A stretch of DNA of 64,000 bases, taken from NCBI GenBank assembly GCA_964408455.1, contig CAYOZN010000029.1, forward strand, positions 7,158-71,157, given 5' to 3'. The notes beneath the pieces are model-generated. The model searched no databases and was not told the origin of the DNA. It saw only the letters and a program-made list of their open reading frames with translations. Origin of the DNA: CAYOZN01 sp964408455 (lineage in GTDB: Bacteria; Planctomycetota; Phycisphaerae; UBA1845; UTPLA1). Below, piece by piece: positions 26,362 to 36,200 of this stretch. Position 1 is the stretch's first letter. Each line of letters starts with the position of its first letter. The translations under genes and the position numbers were made by a program.

Positions 26362-27600
26362 TCACACCCGCCCGCTGTTCTCCTGGTCGAGGGCAAACGT
26401 GGCGTGGACGGCCCGCAGTGCCGCCGGCCCGTCATCGGACTTGACGACGCAGCTGATGACAATCTCGCTGGTGCTGATGTTCTCGATATTGATGTTCGCC
26501 TGGTGCAGCGCCTCGAACATCCGAGCCGCAACGCCCGTATGCGTCCGCATCCCCACGCCGACGACCGACACCTTGGCCAGGTCCTTGCGGATGACGGTGT
26601 TCATATCCGGAAACTCGCGCTTCAGTTGCTCGCCGACCGCCTGGGCCGGCTCGCGGTCCGCCGCCTCGATCGTGAAACTGATGTCGGCCGTGCGGCCTCC
26701 TTCGTGAATGACCTGAATAATGTCGTCCACCACGACTTCGCGCGAGGCCACCATCGTGAAGATTTCGGCGGCCAGGCCAGGCCGGTTCGGCACGCCCGTC
26801 ATTTCGACGCGTGCCAGGTCCTTCTTCAGGGCTGCGCCGCGCACGATGACGGCTTCCAGATCAGGTGACTCGTTCACGATGTCGGTCCCCTTTGCATCGG
26901 AATAGCTGCTGCGCACGTGAATGCGCACGCCGTAGTTCTTGCCCAGCTCGATGCTGCGGCTGTGCATGACCTGCGCCCCCAGCGAGGCCAGTTCAAGCAT
27001 CTCGTCGTAAAAGACGTATGGCAGCTTGCGGGCCTCCGGCACCACCCGCGGGTCGGCCGAGTAAATGCCGTCCACGTCAGTGTATATTTCGCACACGTCG
27101 GCCTTGAGCGACGCCGCCAGGGCCACCGCCGTCGTGTCCGATCCGCCTCGACCGAGGGTGGTGATGTTTGCCGCTTCATCCACGCCCTGAAAGCCGGCCA
27201 CGATGATGATGCTGCCTTCCTTCAGCAGCTGCTGAATGCGCCCCTTCTGCGCGATCTCGCGGATTCGTGCCCGACCAAACGATCGATCCGTCCGCAGCCC
27301 GATCTGCCCGCCGGTCAGGCTGATGGCGTCGTGGCCGGCGTGGTGAATGGCCATTGCCATCAGCGCGATCGAAATCTGCTCTCCGGTGGACAGGAGCTGG
27401 TCCATTTCGCGCCGACTGGGGCGATCGGTCACCTGATAGGCCAGATCGACCAGGCGGTCGGTCGTGTCATTCATGGCCGAGACAACGACGATGACCTGGT
27501 GATCATCGAGCTTGGCGCGAATGGCCCGACGTGCCGCGGCGTGAATACGCTCCGCGTTGGCCACGCTGGTGCCGCCGAATTTCTGAACGATAAGTCCCAC
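26362..27600 (-). CDS. lysC: Aspartokinase (lysine-sensitive type alpha/beta, with ACT domains)
   Basis: This enzyme phosphorylates L-aspartate, the first step toward lysine, threonine, methionine and diaminopimelate. The start is GTG 27600 (LIVQKFGGTSVANAERIHAA), which places the KFGGTS motif at the N-terminus as in all members and gives 412 residues, the normal length. Upstream in-frame codons add an Arg-rich tail that cannot be real. Other marks are FQGVDEAANITTLGRGGSDT (substrate and ATP site) and two C-terminal ACT domains (VEMTGVPNRPGLAAEIFTMV and VSVVGVGMRTHTGVAARMFE) for amino-acid feedback. It is followed directly by the nuclease-fold gene. Confidence 0.96.
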   Translation of the reverse strand: MGLIVQKFGGTSVANAERIHAAARRAIRAKLDDHQVIVVVSAMNDTTDRLVDLAYQVTDRPSRREMDQLLSTGEQISIALMAMAIHHAGHDAISLTGGQIGLRTDRSFGRARIREIAQKGRIQQLLKEGSIIIVAGFQGVDEAANITTLGRGGSDTTAVALAASLKADVCEIYTDVDGIYSADPRVVPEARKLPYVFYDEMLELASLGAQVMHSRSIELGKNYGVRIHVRSSYSDAKGTDIVNESPDLEAVIVRGAALKKDLARVEMTGVPNRPGLAAEIFTMVASREVVVDDIIQVIHEGGRTADISFTIEAADREPAQAVGEQLKREFPDMNTVIRKDLAKVSVVGVGMRTHTGVAARMFEALHQANINIENISTSEIVISCVVKSDDGPAALRAVHATFALDQENSGRV

Positions 27601-27719
27601 GAGCCGGGAACAACTCAGTTGGTTGGAGCCTTCAGGGCGGACAGTATTCTCCGCCGCGTTCAGGCGATGTGACCGCGAGCATCGCCCGGTGCGGCATTCT
27701 CGCAGGTTCGGTCCGTTTT

Positions 27720-29060
27720 TCAATCCCGGTCGATCTCTCTCCCGGCGGCCCGACCGGACGCCAGCCCCGCTGCGTTCCGAGTTTCGCTGAAATCCCCGCC
27801 ATCGCACCCGCGGGCACGTTTCATCAGCAATGACCGTTCTCGAGCGTTCTGCGTCATCGTGGCCGCGCGTACGAACTCCGCCCGTGCCTCCTGCGTTCGA
27901 CCGAGTCGCAAAAGGAAATCGCCGCGGACGCTCGGCAGCAGGTGATAGTTCGCCAAGGTCTTCTCAGCGGTGAGCGCGTCCAGAAGTTCGAGACCGGCCT
28001 GGGGGCCGACGGCCATTCCAACTGCCACCGCGTGGTTGAGCCGCACGACCGCCGACGGGGCGATCTTGATCAACGCGACGTAGAGCTCGGCAATATGCTT
28101 CCAGTCAGTTTGTTCAAACACGGGCACGCGCGCATGGCACGCGGCGATGGCGGCCTGGAGCGTGTAGGGCCCGGGCGAATGATTCAGCGCCAGCGCCACC
28201 TCCAGCGCGGCCAACCCACGGCGGATCAAGAGCCGATCCCATCGCGAACGATCCTGGTCCATGAGCAAAATCGGCTGGCCGGCGCTGTCAGTGCGCGCAT
28301 TGAAGCGCGAGGCCTGTATTTCCATCAGCGCCACCAGCCCGTGGACCTCCGCCTGTGTTGGCAACAGCCCCGCGAGGATTCGACCCAGGCGCAGCGCCTC
28401 ATCGCACAGGCCCGGCCGCATCCAGTCTTCACCGGACGTCGCAGAATACCCCTCGTTGAACAGCAGGTAGATCACCTGGAGCACCGATTCGAGCCGTTCC
28501 GCAAGCTGCTCGGGCGGCGGCAGTTCGACCGGCTCGCGCAATTTCGCAAGGACCCGCTTCGAGCGAACGATGCGCTGGGCGATCGTCGGCTCCGGTGCGA
28601 GAAACGCCCGCGCGATCTCGTGCGTGGACAGGCCGCACAGCAGCCGTAACGTCATGGCTGCGCGGGCTTCGGCCGGGAGGACGGGATGACAGGCGATGAA
28701 GATCAGCCGGAGCAGATCATCTTCGACGTGCGCGTCGATGCGGCAATCGGGATCGGTGCCCGACGTGCCGGCACCGCGTTCCAATTCGCCGGCCACACGG
28801 CCAAGAACCGAGGCAAGCCGCTGGTCGCGCCGCAGACGGTCAATCGAACGGCGTTTCGCCGCGGCCATGAGCCAGGCTCCGGGATTGTGCGGAATTCCCG
28901 AAGACGGCCACTCTTCCAGCGCTGTGACGAATATATCCTGCACCACTTCCTCGGCCAGGCCGACGTCTTGAAGCAGTCGCGCCATCGAGGCCAGAAGGCG
29001 GGGCGATTCGATTCGCCAGATGGCCTCGATCGTTCGTCCATTCGTCCGTGGGTCCGCCAT
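27720..29060 (-). CDS. ECF42-type RNA polymerase sigma factor with C-terminal TPR-like extension, 446 aa
   Basis: Sigma region 2 spans roughly residues 10-80 (IWRIESPRLLASMARLLQDV and EEVVQDIFVTALEEWP, then GAWLMAAAKRRSIDRLRRDQ). Sigma region 4 spans about 125-175 (MTLRLLCGLSTHEIARAFLA and IAQRIVRSKRVLAKL). The remaining 260 residues (YLLFNEGYSATSGEDWMRP, CDEALRLGRILAGLLP, RRGLAALEVALALNHSPGPY) are the helical extension typical of ECF42 sigma factors, thought to replace an anti-sigma factor as the sensory or activity part. ATG 29060 is preferred over TTG 29066. It closes an operon that begins with a DGPF-family gene, the hallmark partner of ECF42. Confidence 0.9.
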   Translation of the reverse strand: MADPRTNGRTIEAIWRIESPRLLASMARLLQDVGLAEEVVQDIFVTALEEWPSSGIPHNPGAWLMAAAKRRSIDRLRRDQRLASVLGRVAGELERGAGTSGTDPDCRIDAHVEDDLLRLIFIACHPVLPAEARAAMTLRLLCGLSTHEIARAFLAPEPTIAQRIVRSKRVLAKLREPVELPPPEQLAERLESVLQVIYLLFNEGYSATSGEDWMRPGLCDEALRLGRILAGLLPTQAEVHGLVALMEIQASRFNARTDSAGQPILLMDQDRSRWDRLLIRRGLAALEVALALNHSPGPYTLQAAIAACHARVPVFEQTDWKHIAELYVALIKIAPSAVVRLNHAVAVGMAVGPQAGLELLDALTAEKTLANYHLLPSVRGDFLLRLGRTQEARAEFVRAATMTQNARERSLLMKRARGCDGGDFSETRNAAGLASGRAAGREIDRD

Positions 29061-29070
29061 GGGCAACAGT

Positions 29071-29520
29071 TTAATCCATCACGGCAGCACATCGAACCTT
29101 TTCGGCCGGCGCGACCTTTCGGCGCAACGTCACCAGCCGGCGGAATTCCAGATTGTGAAGGAAAAGCGCCACCCACAAAAGCACGCCGAGATAGACCGGA
29201 AAGAGCATGTGCGTTGCGACGGGATTCCCTACGCGCACGTGGCTGGCAACGGCGCCGCCGAGATAGCCGGTCAACAGAATGGCGCCAAGCACGGCAGTGC
29301 GGGGAACAAGGTAAAGCACGGTGCAGCAGAGCAGCACGGCACCGAGTGTCACAACGACGCCGTCGTCGTATCCCAGCGCGACCGTCGCCTCGACTACCGC
29401 CGGCGGCGTGATTAGTTTGGCCACCGCATCGACCAGCAGGAATAGAGTCGTGAAACCACCGATCATGCGGCCTGTCCACCGTGCCCCGCGCGAAATGGTG
29501 TTTGACGAATTCAGGTTCAT
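29071..29520 (-). CDS. DoxX-like small membrane protein, 149 aa
   Basis: Four hydrophobic segments are visible (GGFTTLFLLVDAVAKLI, VVTLGAVLLCCTVLYLVP, AVLGAILLTGYLGGAVASHV, MLFPVYLGVLLWVALFL). The AILLTGYLGGAVASHVRVG stretch is characteristic of the DoxX/DoxD-like family. Some members of this family take part in thiosulfate:quinone oxidation or redox stress, but most are uncharacterised. It sits 10 bases upstream of the sigma factor gene and 8 bases after the hydrolase gene, inside the ECF42 operon, so it is a probable regulon or stress-response member. Confidence 0.8.
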   Translation of the reverse strand: MNLNSSNTISRGARWTGRMIGGFTTLFLLVDAVAKLITPPAVVEATVALGYDDGVVVTLGAVLLCCTVLYLVPRTAVLGAILLTGYLGGAVASHVRVGNPVATHMLFPVYLGVLLWVALFLHNLEFRRLVTLRRKVAPAEKVRCAAVMD

Positions 29521-29528
29521 GGATGCAC

Positions 29529-30365
29529 CTACTCACTTCGGCGTCGGCTCTCATCGACCGACGCACGCGAAAAAAAATCGATCAACACGGGCGCCAGGGC
29601 GCCCGGCCTGACCATGTGAGTCTGGCCTTCCAGCGTTCGATAGACCGCGGTGGGCAGCGCTTCAGCAAGCGCACGGGCGCCGTTTCGCATCCATACCGGG
29701 CTCTTTCCGCCGTCCATGACGATCGTCGGCGCCGCCAGACCTGCCCAACGGCCCGCCGCGAGGGGCCTGCCACGCTGGTTCTCCTGGACGATGGCGATGT
29801 CATAGGGCAGCGTATGCGCTATGGCTTTGAGCTTCCGCCACGGCGGCAGGAATCGCATCAATGCCACGACCAGTGCCGGTACTTCGACGAAACGCATGAA
29901 CATGCTCACCGCAGCTCCCCGCCGGCCCGATGCAATCAGCGACGTTAGCCGCCGCTGAAAGTCGTCAGGCAGCGGCGTGCGTGTGTCGTCCACGATGAAC
30001 GGCGGCTCGTAAAGGGCCATCCGCTCGACCGCCAGGCCCGACGACGCGGCCTCCAGCGCCAGGGCCGCTCCCGAGGAAATGCCGTAAAGCATGGCGCGTC
30101 CGCCGGCTGCATCGAGTATCGCTGCAAGGTCTTCCACTTCGAGTTCGACCGAGTGGGCGTCCGCGTCAGAGCTTTCGCCGCGACCGCGCCGGTCATACGT
30201 ATAGACGGTGAATTGTGGCGCCAGGAGCGCCGCTAATGGGGCATTCGGCCCGAATCGGCGATGGCACATGGCACCGTCCACAATGATCACAGGTGGGCCC
30301 TGCCCCTGGCTCTGATAGGCGATGCGTGTCCCGTCTGCGGACGTAACGAATCTGGTCGCTGTCAT
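29529..30365 (-). CDS. Alpha/beta hydrolase, 278 aa
   Basis: The sequence starts FVTSADGTRIAYQSQGQGPP and shows the oxyanion strand VIIVDGAMCHRRFG. The nucleophile elbow is YGISSGAALALEAA (GxSxG), an acid candidate is IVMDGGKSPVWMRN, and the catalytic His is EGQTHMVRPGALAP. This is a normal-length serine hydrolase without signal peptide, so it is cytosolic. The substrate is unknown. The sequence resembles small-molecule esterases that accompany ECF42/DGPF clusters. It lies 25 bases after the DGPF gene and is co-transcribed by all appearance. Confidence 0.85.
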   Translation of the reverse strand: MTATRFVTSADGTRIAYQSQGQGPPVIIVDGAMCHRRFGPNAPLAALLAPQFTVYTYDRRGRGESSDADAHSVELEVEDLAAILDAAGGRAMLYGISSGAALALEAASSGLAVERMALYEPPFIVDDTRTPLPDDFQRRLTSLIASGRRGAAVSMFMRFVEVPALVVALMRFLPPWRKLKAIAHTLPYDIAIVQENQRGRPLAAGRWAGLAAPTIVMDGGKSPVWMRNGARALAEALPTAVYRTLEGQTHMVRPGALAPVLIDFFSRASVDESRRRSE

Positions 30366-30390
30366 ACCACATCCATCCCTGTAACCCGAT

Positions 30391-30756
30391 TCACGTCGCG
30401 AAGTCCGCCGGTTCGAACAGCGGGCGTATCTCGATTTCCGACGCCATCTCCGGATTCGGATTGGGACATCGCCTGGCCCACTCGATCGCCTCCTCGAGAG
30501 ACTGAACCTGCCACAGCCAGTAACCGGCGATCAGCTCCTTGGACTCGGTGAACGGTCCATCGATGACCGTTCGCCTGTCTCCGGAAATACGAACCCGCGC
30601 CCCGTGCGAGCTCGCCCGCAGGCCGGCCGCATCCAGCAGCACACCGGCCCTGGTCAATTCCTCGTTGTATTTGCCCATTTCCTGCAGTAACGACTGGGAC
30701 GGCAGTACGCCCGCCTCCGTTTCCCTGGTTGCTTTTACGATCACCATGACGCGCAT
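30391..30756 (-). CDS. DGPF-domain (YCII-related) protein, 121 aa
   Basis: The ATG at 30756 (MRVMVIVKATRETEAG) is chosen over a far upstream in-frame ATG because the family always starts at this strand. Diagnostic segments are RRTVIDGPFTESKELIAGYW, containing the DGPF tetrapeptide, and QVQSLEEAIEWARRCPNPNP. DGPF proteins are small ferredoxin-like alpha+beta proteins of unknown activity that are strongly associated with ECF42 sigma factors. Here it is the first gene of a four-gene operon ending in the ECF42 gene, with small gaps of 25, 8 and 10 bases. Confidence 0.9.
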   Translation of the reverse strand: MRVMVIVKATRETEAGVLPSQSLLQEMGKYNEELTRAGVLLDAAGLRASSHGARVRISGDRRTVIDGPFTESKELIAGYWLWQVQSLEEAIEWARRCPNPNPEMASEIEIRPLFEPADFAT

Positions 30757-30968
30757 ACACGCCCTTTCACATTGAAATGTGATTTGCCCTGCTTCTCGCG
30801 CCGGATACCTACCGGCGACGTCGCGCCGCGAGGCTACAGGTGTCGACGAACGAGTGCTCGCCGGATCGACACGCTCACGAAATAATTTTTTGCCGAAGTT
30901 TTTCTGCCGGCAGCTGCGCCGTGGCGGGAGGCCACTGTCATAAAAGCCCGGGAAATCGAGCGGCCGCG

Positions 30969-32090
30969 TTAATTCGCCGGCGCAGGCGAATCGCGCCATT
31001 CAAAACCGCGTTGACCACGCACGATGTCGCCAATGCGAAATGCCCGCTCGCCAGACCTGCGGAGTTGGGCAATAACGCTCGATGCGAACGAGGGGCGGAC
31101 CACCAGGACAAACCCGATGCCCATGTTGAACACGCGGTACATCTCTTCCTGATCGACGCCCAGGGCCTGGATCAGCCGAAAAACGGGCGGCACGGGCCAG
31201 CTGTCTCGAACCAGCCGCACCGTGCAGCCGCGCGGCATCACACGCGGAATGTTGCCCGCCAGCCCGCCGCCGGTGATGTGGGCCATCGCCCGCACCACCT
31301 TTTTGCGGCGGTAGGCCGCCAGCAGCTTGTGAACGGGCTTCACGTAGATGCGCGTGGGACGGAGCACCGCGTCGACAAGCGGCTCGCCCAGGTCCGGCAG
31401 ATTCCCGTTGCGACGGCCCTTCGGCAGGCGGTCCAGGGCCGCCCGCGCGAGGCTGTATCCGTTGGAGTGCAGCCCGCTCGATGCCAGCCCGATGACAGCA
31501 TCGCCCGGCTCCACCAGGCGACCATCGATGATTCGCCGGTGCTCCACCACGCCGACGCAGAAGGCGGCCAGATCAAAGTGCGTTGGCGCATACAGCGACG
31601 GCATCTCCGCCGTCTCCCCGCCCAGTAGCGCGCAGCCCGCCATTTTGCATCCCCGCGCGATGCCCTCGACGATCTCGGCAATCTGCTCCGGCACCAGCTT
31701 ATGACAGGCGATGTAATCCAGCAGAAGCAGCGGCTCGGCCCCGGTCGTCAACACGTCGTTCACGTTCATCGCGACCAGGTCGACGCCCAGATCGGCCACG
31801 CGGTTGTGTTCGATTCCCAGCAGCAGCTTCGAACCGACCCCATCCGCCCCTGCCACCAGGATGGGCTCGCGATATCGCCGCCGCAGCAGCCGCTCGCGAT
31901 AATCCAGCCGCATGAGTCCGGCGAATCCGCCGTGCTTCGAGATCACCCGCGGATCAAACGTGCGGCGCATCGAACGCTTGATGCGTGCCACCATTTCGTC
32001 ATTGGCGTCGATATCCACGCCGGTGGACTTGTACGTCAGGCGCCCGTTGGGCTTCGAATTCCGTTTCGCCATTGCCGATGCCACGCCCAT
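30969..32090 (-). CDS. purM: Phosphoribosylformylglycinamidine cyclo-ligase
   Basis: PurM makes aminoimidazole ribonucleotide from FGAM and ATP in purine synthesis. It shows the N-terminal Y-STGVDIDANDEMV, the nucleotide motif PILVAGADGVGSKLLLG, MNVNDVLTTGAEPLLLLDYI, the signature LLGGETAEMPSLY, the C-terminal GLASSGLHSNGYSLAR and AHITGGGLAGNIPRVMP. The length (373 aa) is slightly above the usual 340-350 because of a short basic N-terminal extension. ATG 32072 is an alternative start. The gene appears monocistronic. Confidence 0.97.
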   Translation of the reverse strand: MGVASAMAKRNSKPNGRLTYKSTGVDIDANDEMVARIKRSMRRTFDPRVISKHGGFAGLMRLDYRERLLRRRYREPILVAGADGVGSKLLLGIEHNRVADLGVDLVAMNVNDVLTTGAEPLLLLDYIACHKLVPEQIAEIVEGIARGCKMAGCALLGGETAEMPSLYAPTHFDLAAFCVGVVEHRRIIDGRLVEPGDAVIGLASSGLHSNGYSLARAALDRLPKGRRNGNLPDLGEPLVDAVLRPTRIYVKPVHKLLAAYRRKKVVRAMAHITGGGLAGNIPRVMPRGCTVRLVRDSWPVPPVFRLIQALGVDQEEMYRVFNMGIGFVLVVRPSFASSVIAQLRRSGERAFRIGDIVRGQRGFEWRDSPAPAN

Positions 32091-32542
32091 GGTACTGTCG
32101 CGCCGCGAGTGCTCCCCGCAGCGGGCGCATCAACCTACCGCCGCGTTCCATGCGTGTCGATGGACGGGGCCGGCCGGGTCTTCGCACGCATGAACTCGCT
32201 CGCCATCCGACATCATGCTGCCCCCGCGGCTTCGAAATTCACAGCCCGTGCGGGCGGTCGGGGGCCGCGCATCGGCTTGTCGCAAAGCGGTTTAGTAAGA
32301 CCGCCCAGGCCGCGAAAAGCCGCTAATTCGCCGCGCGCCTCGACCTTTACGCCCGGTTTGGCGTACAATCCGTGCAGGAACCGCGACTGGTGACAGTCGC
32401 CCCGGCAGCGGCCGGGCGAAGCCTGATTTTGGAGGGGCTTCCGAAACTCCTCGACGTTATCGGCGCATTTCCAACCGACGTGCACGGCACAACCCCCGGG
32501 GGACGTTTTCTCGGACGGGGGTGTTGGCCCTTTATCTTAGAA
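32091..32542. other. Divergent intergenic region with possible promoter
   Basis: About 450 bases between purM and the next plus-strand gene. On the plus strand TACAAT (32364-32369) with TCGACC 18 bases upstream is a plausible sigma-70-type promoter for the unknown gene. Nothing else is supported. Confidence 0.3.
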
Positions 32543-33232
32543 ATGAAGACCACGGCAACGAGCTTCGATACTCCCGTTGAACCACCGGCTGCGGCGGCGC
32601 CCATCTCCGCGGCAGGGGCGAATGGGAGCGCCACGCCCGTGAACAACCACGAAGCCGCACTCGAGGTCCTGCTCATTCTGCGCGGCAGGCTCCTCGACCG
32701 CCTCGCCACGACGGTGTGCGACCAGCGCGCGTCGCTCCTCAACGGCAGCTCCCACACTCACGATCCACTTCTTTATGCGCCCGATGTCGCTCAGATGCTG
32801 CGGCGGCTGTCCGAGCTGGATGCTGCCATCGGCGGGCTGACCGATCGCAACGGCAGCGCAAGACCCGCCGGGGCGAATGGCGCCGCACGGACCGCGGTAA
32901 AGCCCGACGCCGAGAACACGGTCTTTTCACCGTTTATCGAGCTGGTCACCGCCGGCCGTCTGGAAGAAGCCTCTCAGGAACTCGCGCGCGTCCTTCAACT
33001 CCCGCTGGACCGGGTCATCACGGCCACGCGATTCTTTGCACGCATGCTCAAGACCAATCCCGGGGCCGCGGAAGCGCTGCATCCCCTCGCACGGGACGTC
33101 GCCACTCGCGCGGAAAACGAATCCGTCCGGATGCTCATCCAGACGTTTGGCTTTCAGTCGATCGAATCGCGCCTGGCCCTGCGGGCCCTTCAAACGCGCG
33201 AATCTGCCGGATCTCCACCCACGCGGCGATGA
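32543..33232 (+). CDS. Unknown protein, 229 aa
   Basis: I do not recognise this family. The ATG at 32543 (MKTTATSFDTPVEPPAAAAP) gives a soluble protein with a low-complexity Ala/Pro/Asn N-terminus. A helical segment follows (HEAALEVLLILRGRLLDRLA), then a second flexible linker rich in Asn, Gly and Ala (about 100-135). The C-terminal helical half contains VFSPFIELVTAGRLEEASQE and then LARVLQLPLDRVITATRFFA. No signal peptide or membrane segment is present. The codon use and strand fit a real gene. It converges with the large FG-GAP gene. Confidence 0.55.
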   Translation: MKTTATSFDTPVEPPAAAAPISAAGANGSATPVNNHEAALEVLLILRGRLLDRLATTVCDQRASLLNGSSHTHDPLLYAPDVAQMLRRLSELDAAIGGLTDRNGSARPAGANGAARTAVKPDAENTVFSPFIELVTAGRLEEASQELARVLQLPLDRVITATRFFARMLKTNPGAAEALHPLARDVATRAENESVRMLIQTFGFQSIESRLALRALQTRESAGSPPTRR

Positions 33233-33297
33233 ATCTCCTCGCACCTTCGCCGAGTCCTCCGACGTGAATCTCACGCTCGTCCCGCGCCGCGCGCAGC

Positions 33298-36200
33298 TTA
33301 TCGATTCGGCTTGCGAACCGCATCGCGAAAACGTTCCGCGCCGCGCGGCCGCGTGTGATAGCGCTCATTCAATTCACGCCGCTCCTGCAACGCCTTTCTC
33401 GCCTCGCCGGCCGGCGGCGGGAAGGCCGACATGCCGGTGTACGGCAGCGGCTCGACCGTCTTGCCGGTGGCCGAGTTCAGATCACCATCCTTGAGCCAGC
33501 CATCCGTGTGCACGATGAAGTCCCGCCGCCAGCCATCCGGCATCGCCGGCGCGCGTGTGGCATCAAAGTGCAGCGTAATCTCATCCCCCGGGCCGACGAT
33601 GGCGTACGCCCCGTCGCGGTGTCGCACGAGCGGCAGAACATCGCCGAAACGCGTGTAATCACCAACCAGATCGCGCCATTGCCGCTCTCGATCGAGCGCG
33701 TGATAGTCCGGCACCGTCGGACCCTCTGGCGCCGCGCGATATTCGATGCTGAAGCCCCGCTCGTGCAGATCGGCCGCCAGCAGGTCCAGCTCGGTGACGG
33801 TCACGTCAAATTCCTGCGGGCCGACGGTGAAGAAGGCGCAGTCCCAGTAGATGGCGAAATTGGTGGACAATCGTACCCGGTGATCGGCGGTGGGGAATCG
33901 CGCGCTCAAATCAAGCACCATCGTCTTGTCCTTGCCGGACGGAAAGCCAACCTCCATGTCGAGCGTCGTCCACCGACCATCCTCGCCGACGACCGACAAC
34001 ACCGGCGGCCGCGCGGCAAGCGACGGATTCTGCGAAACCGCCACGTTGGTGCTGGCGTCCGTCGGCCATAGCCAGCCCTGGAGGAACAGCTTGACGTCCT
34101 CCCCTGCCGCAAATGGTCCGGCGTCGAGAATCAACTCGTGATCCTCGACGATTCCCTGGTAACGCGTCAGGGCAAAGCCGCCGACGTACCGCCGGTCCCG
34201 ATGCCGCAGCAATGGCAGCAGGTCGCGACCGTGCTGGTCGACCGCCGAAGCGGGCTGGCGCCTCTCGCGCACGCGAAAGATCCGCAGCGGCGGGTATGGC
34301 GGGGCCAGGCACTTCTCGTCCACGAAAACATCGGTGCCGGCCGGATGATCGACCGCGAACAGCCGGCAGTAGTCGAAGTACGCCGTCTCCCACAATTCCT
34401 CCGTGAATTGCAGCACGTAGCGCCCATCGCGCGCCGCGAGTTGGCGACCCTCGATCTTGAAGTAGTCGTCGGCCGGGCCATGGTGGCCGAACACGTCCGA
34501 CATGATCGACATGCCCAGTGCGCTGCGCCACAGCACGTCCGTCGCGAACTCGAACCGCGCGCCATTCCACGCATACAGGTACGGGCACGAGCCCTTCAGC
34601 GTCTGCTCCTCGACGATCAGCCGGTCGGCGGCGAGGGCGACGCGGTCGGAGACGCGAAAGGCGATGTTTTGATAGCTGCCGTTTGGCCAGACGACGCGCA
34701 GCACGTCGGCCGTCGTGTACGGCCCGAGGCCGAAGTGCGTCCACGGCAGCGAGACGTGCCGCTTCTGGTATAGGCCGCCCGCGCGGACTTCAATCGTGCT
34801 GCCGATGCCGAAGGCGTTGAACTTTGAGTCGCCCTGAATGAGGGCGGCCAGCGAGACCGAAAGCCAGTGGCCGGGATTCTGCGTCTGGTTGATAAATGCC
34901 TGACCATTGGCACCGATCACGTCCGGCAGACCGTCGCCGTTCAGATCAACCGGATAGGGCGGGGTGGCGGATGCGAAGCGCATGCCCGTGAGGTTTGTCG
35001 AACCGCCCGGATCGACGACGAGCAGCTCGACGCGGCCGTTGTTATCGAAGTCGGCCATCGTGCCGTGAATCGCCGGCGGCGCATGCTCCTCTTTCCGCAG
35101 CGGGTGCACCGGATCGAGAATGGCGAATTCCTCGCGAATCGGATATCGGCTCCGCCTCACCGGGTCGACGATCTCCAGCCAGCCGTCATTATCCATGTCC
35201 GCCAGGATCGGCTCGGCCCTGAACTTCTTCGGCAGGCCCTTCATCTCCTCCGTCACTTCACGGAACGTCGCAAGCCGCTCGTTGGAGATCACGCGTAGCG
35301 AATACTCACCACCCGCGGCGCTTTCGGCCGGCCCGCCATTCTGCAAGTCAGCGCCCCGGCCTGTGGTCGGATTCGCGAGAGAATCGCCCGATTTCCCGTC
35401 GGCGCCTCCAACGACGAATGCCAGATCGATGTCACCATCGTCATCCAGGTCCAGCGCGTGCACGCGATGAATGCCGGCCATGTCCGCCGGAAAGCCCGGC
35501 CGCTCGATCGCCGCCGACAGCCGCCCCTCGCCATCATTGCGGTGCAGAAGGGCCCGATCGGCATCCCAGCGAACCAGGTCCAGATCACCGTCGTGATCGA
35601 AATCAAATGGAATCGCCCCGCGCGTCTCGCCGATGTCCGCCAGCCCGAACGCCCCCGTCGCATCACGAAACCGCTGGCCGCCCTCGTTGCGATAGCCGCA
35701 CATTCCAGATGGCCCGCAAAGCAGCAGGTCCATCGACCGATCGTTGTCCAGATCAACGAACAGCGCCGCGGTGCACGCCGGGGCGTCGTTCAGGCCGGCG
35801 GCCTCGGTTTCGTCCACGAAACGCGCCGGCATCGGCGTGGAATCGGATGCAGCCTCTGACGAACCCTTGCCCGGGGCCGTGTTCCCGGCAGCTGGCGCAT
35901 CCGGCGCCGTGGCCGTCGTGGTCGACCCCGGCTCGGTCGCCGCGGCCGCCATCGCCTGCCGCGAAAGGCCACCCCGCACCAGCAGCCTTCCGGGGCCGCC
36001 TGATCGCACGAGGTACAGGGCCGGCGAGCGATCCGGACTCACCGTGCCGATCGCCACGTCGATCACATCCTCCGGCAGCGGCGGCAAAAGCTCCCCCGCC
36101 GGGCGGAAGCGAATCTCGGCCGCGGGTGACGCCGCATTGCCCGGGGACGGCAGCGGCAGCGACACCAGATGCGGCACCGCCGGCGGCAGCCCGCCCGGCG

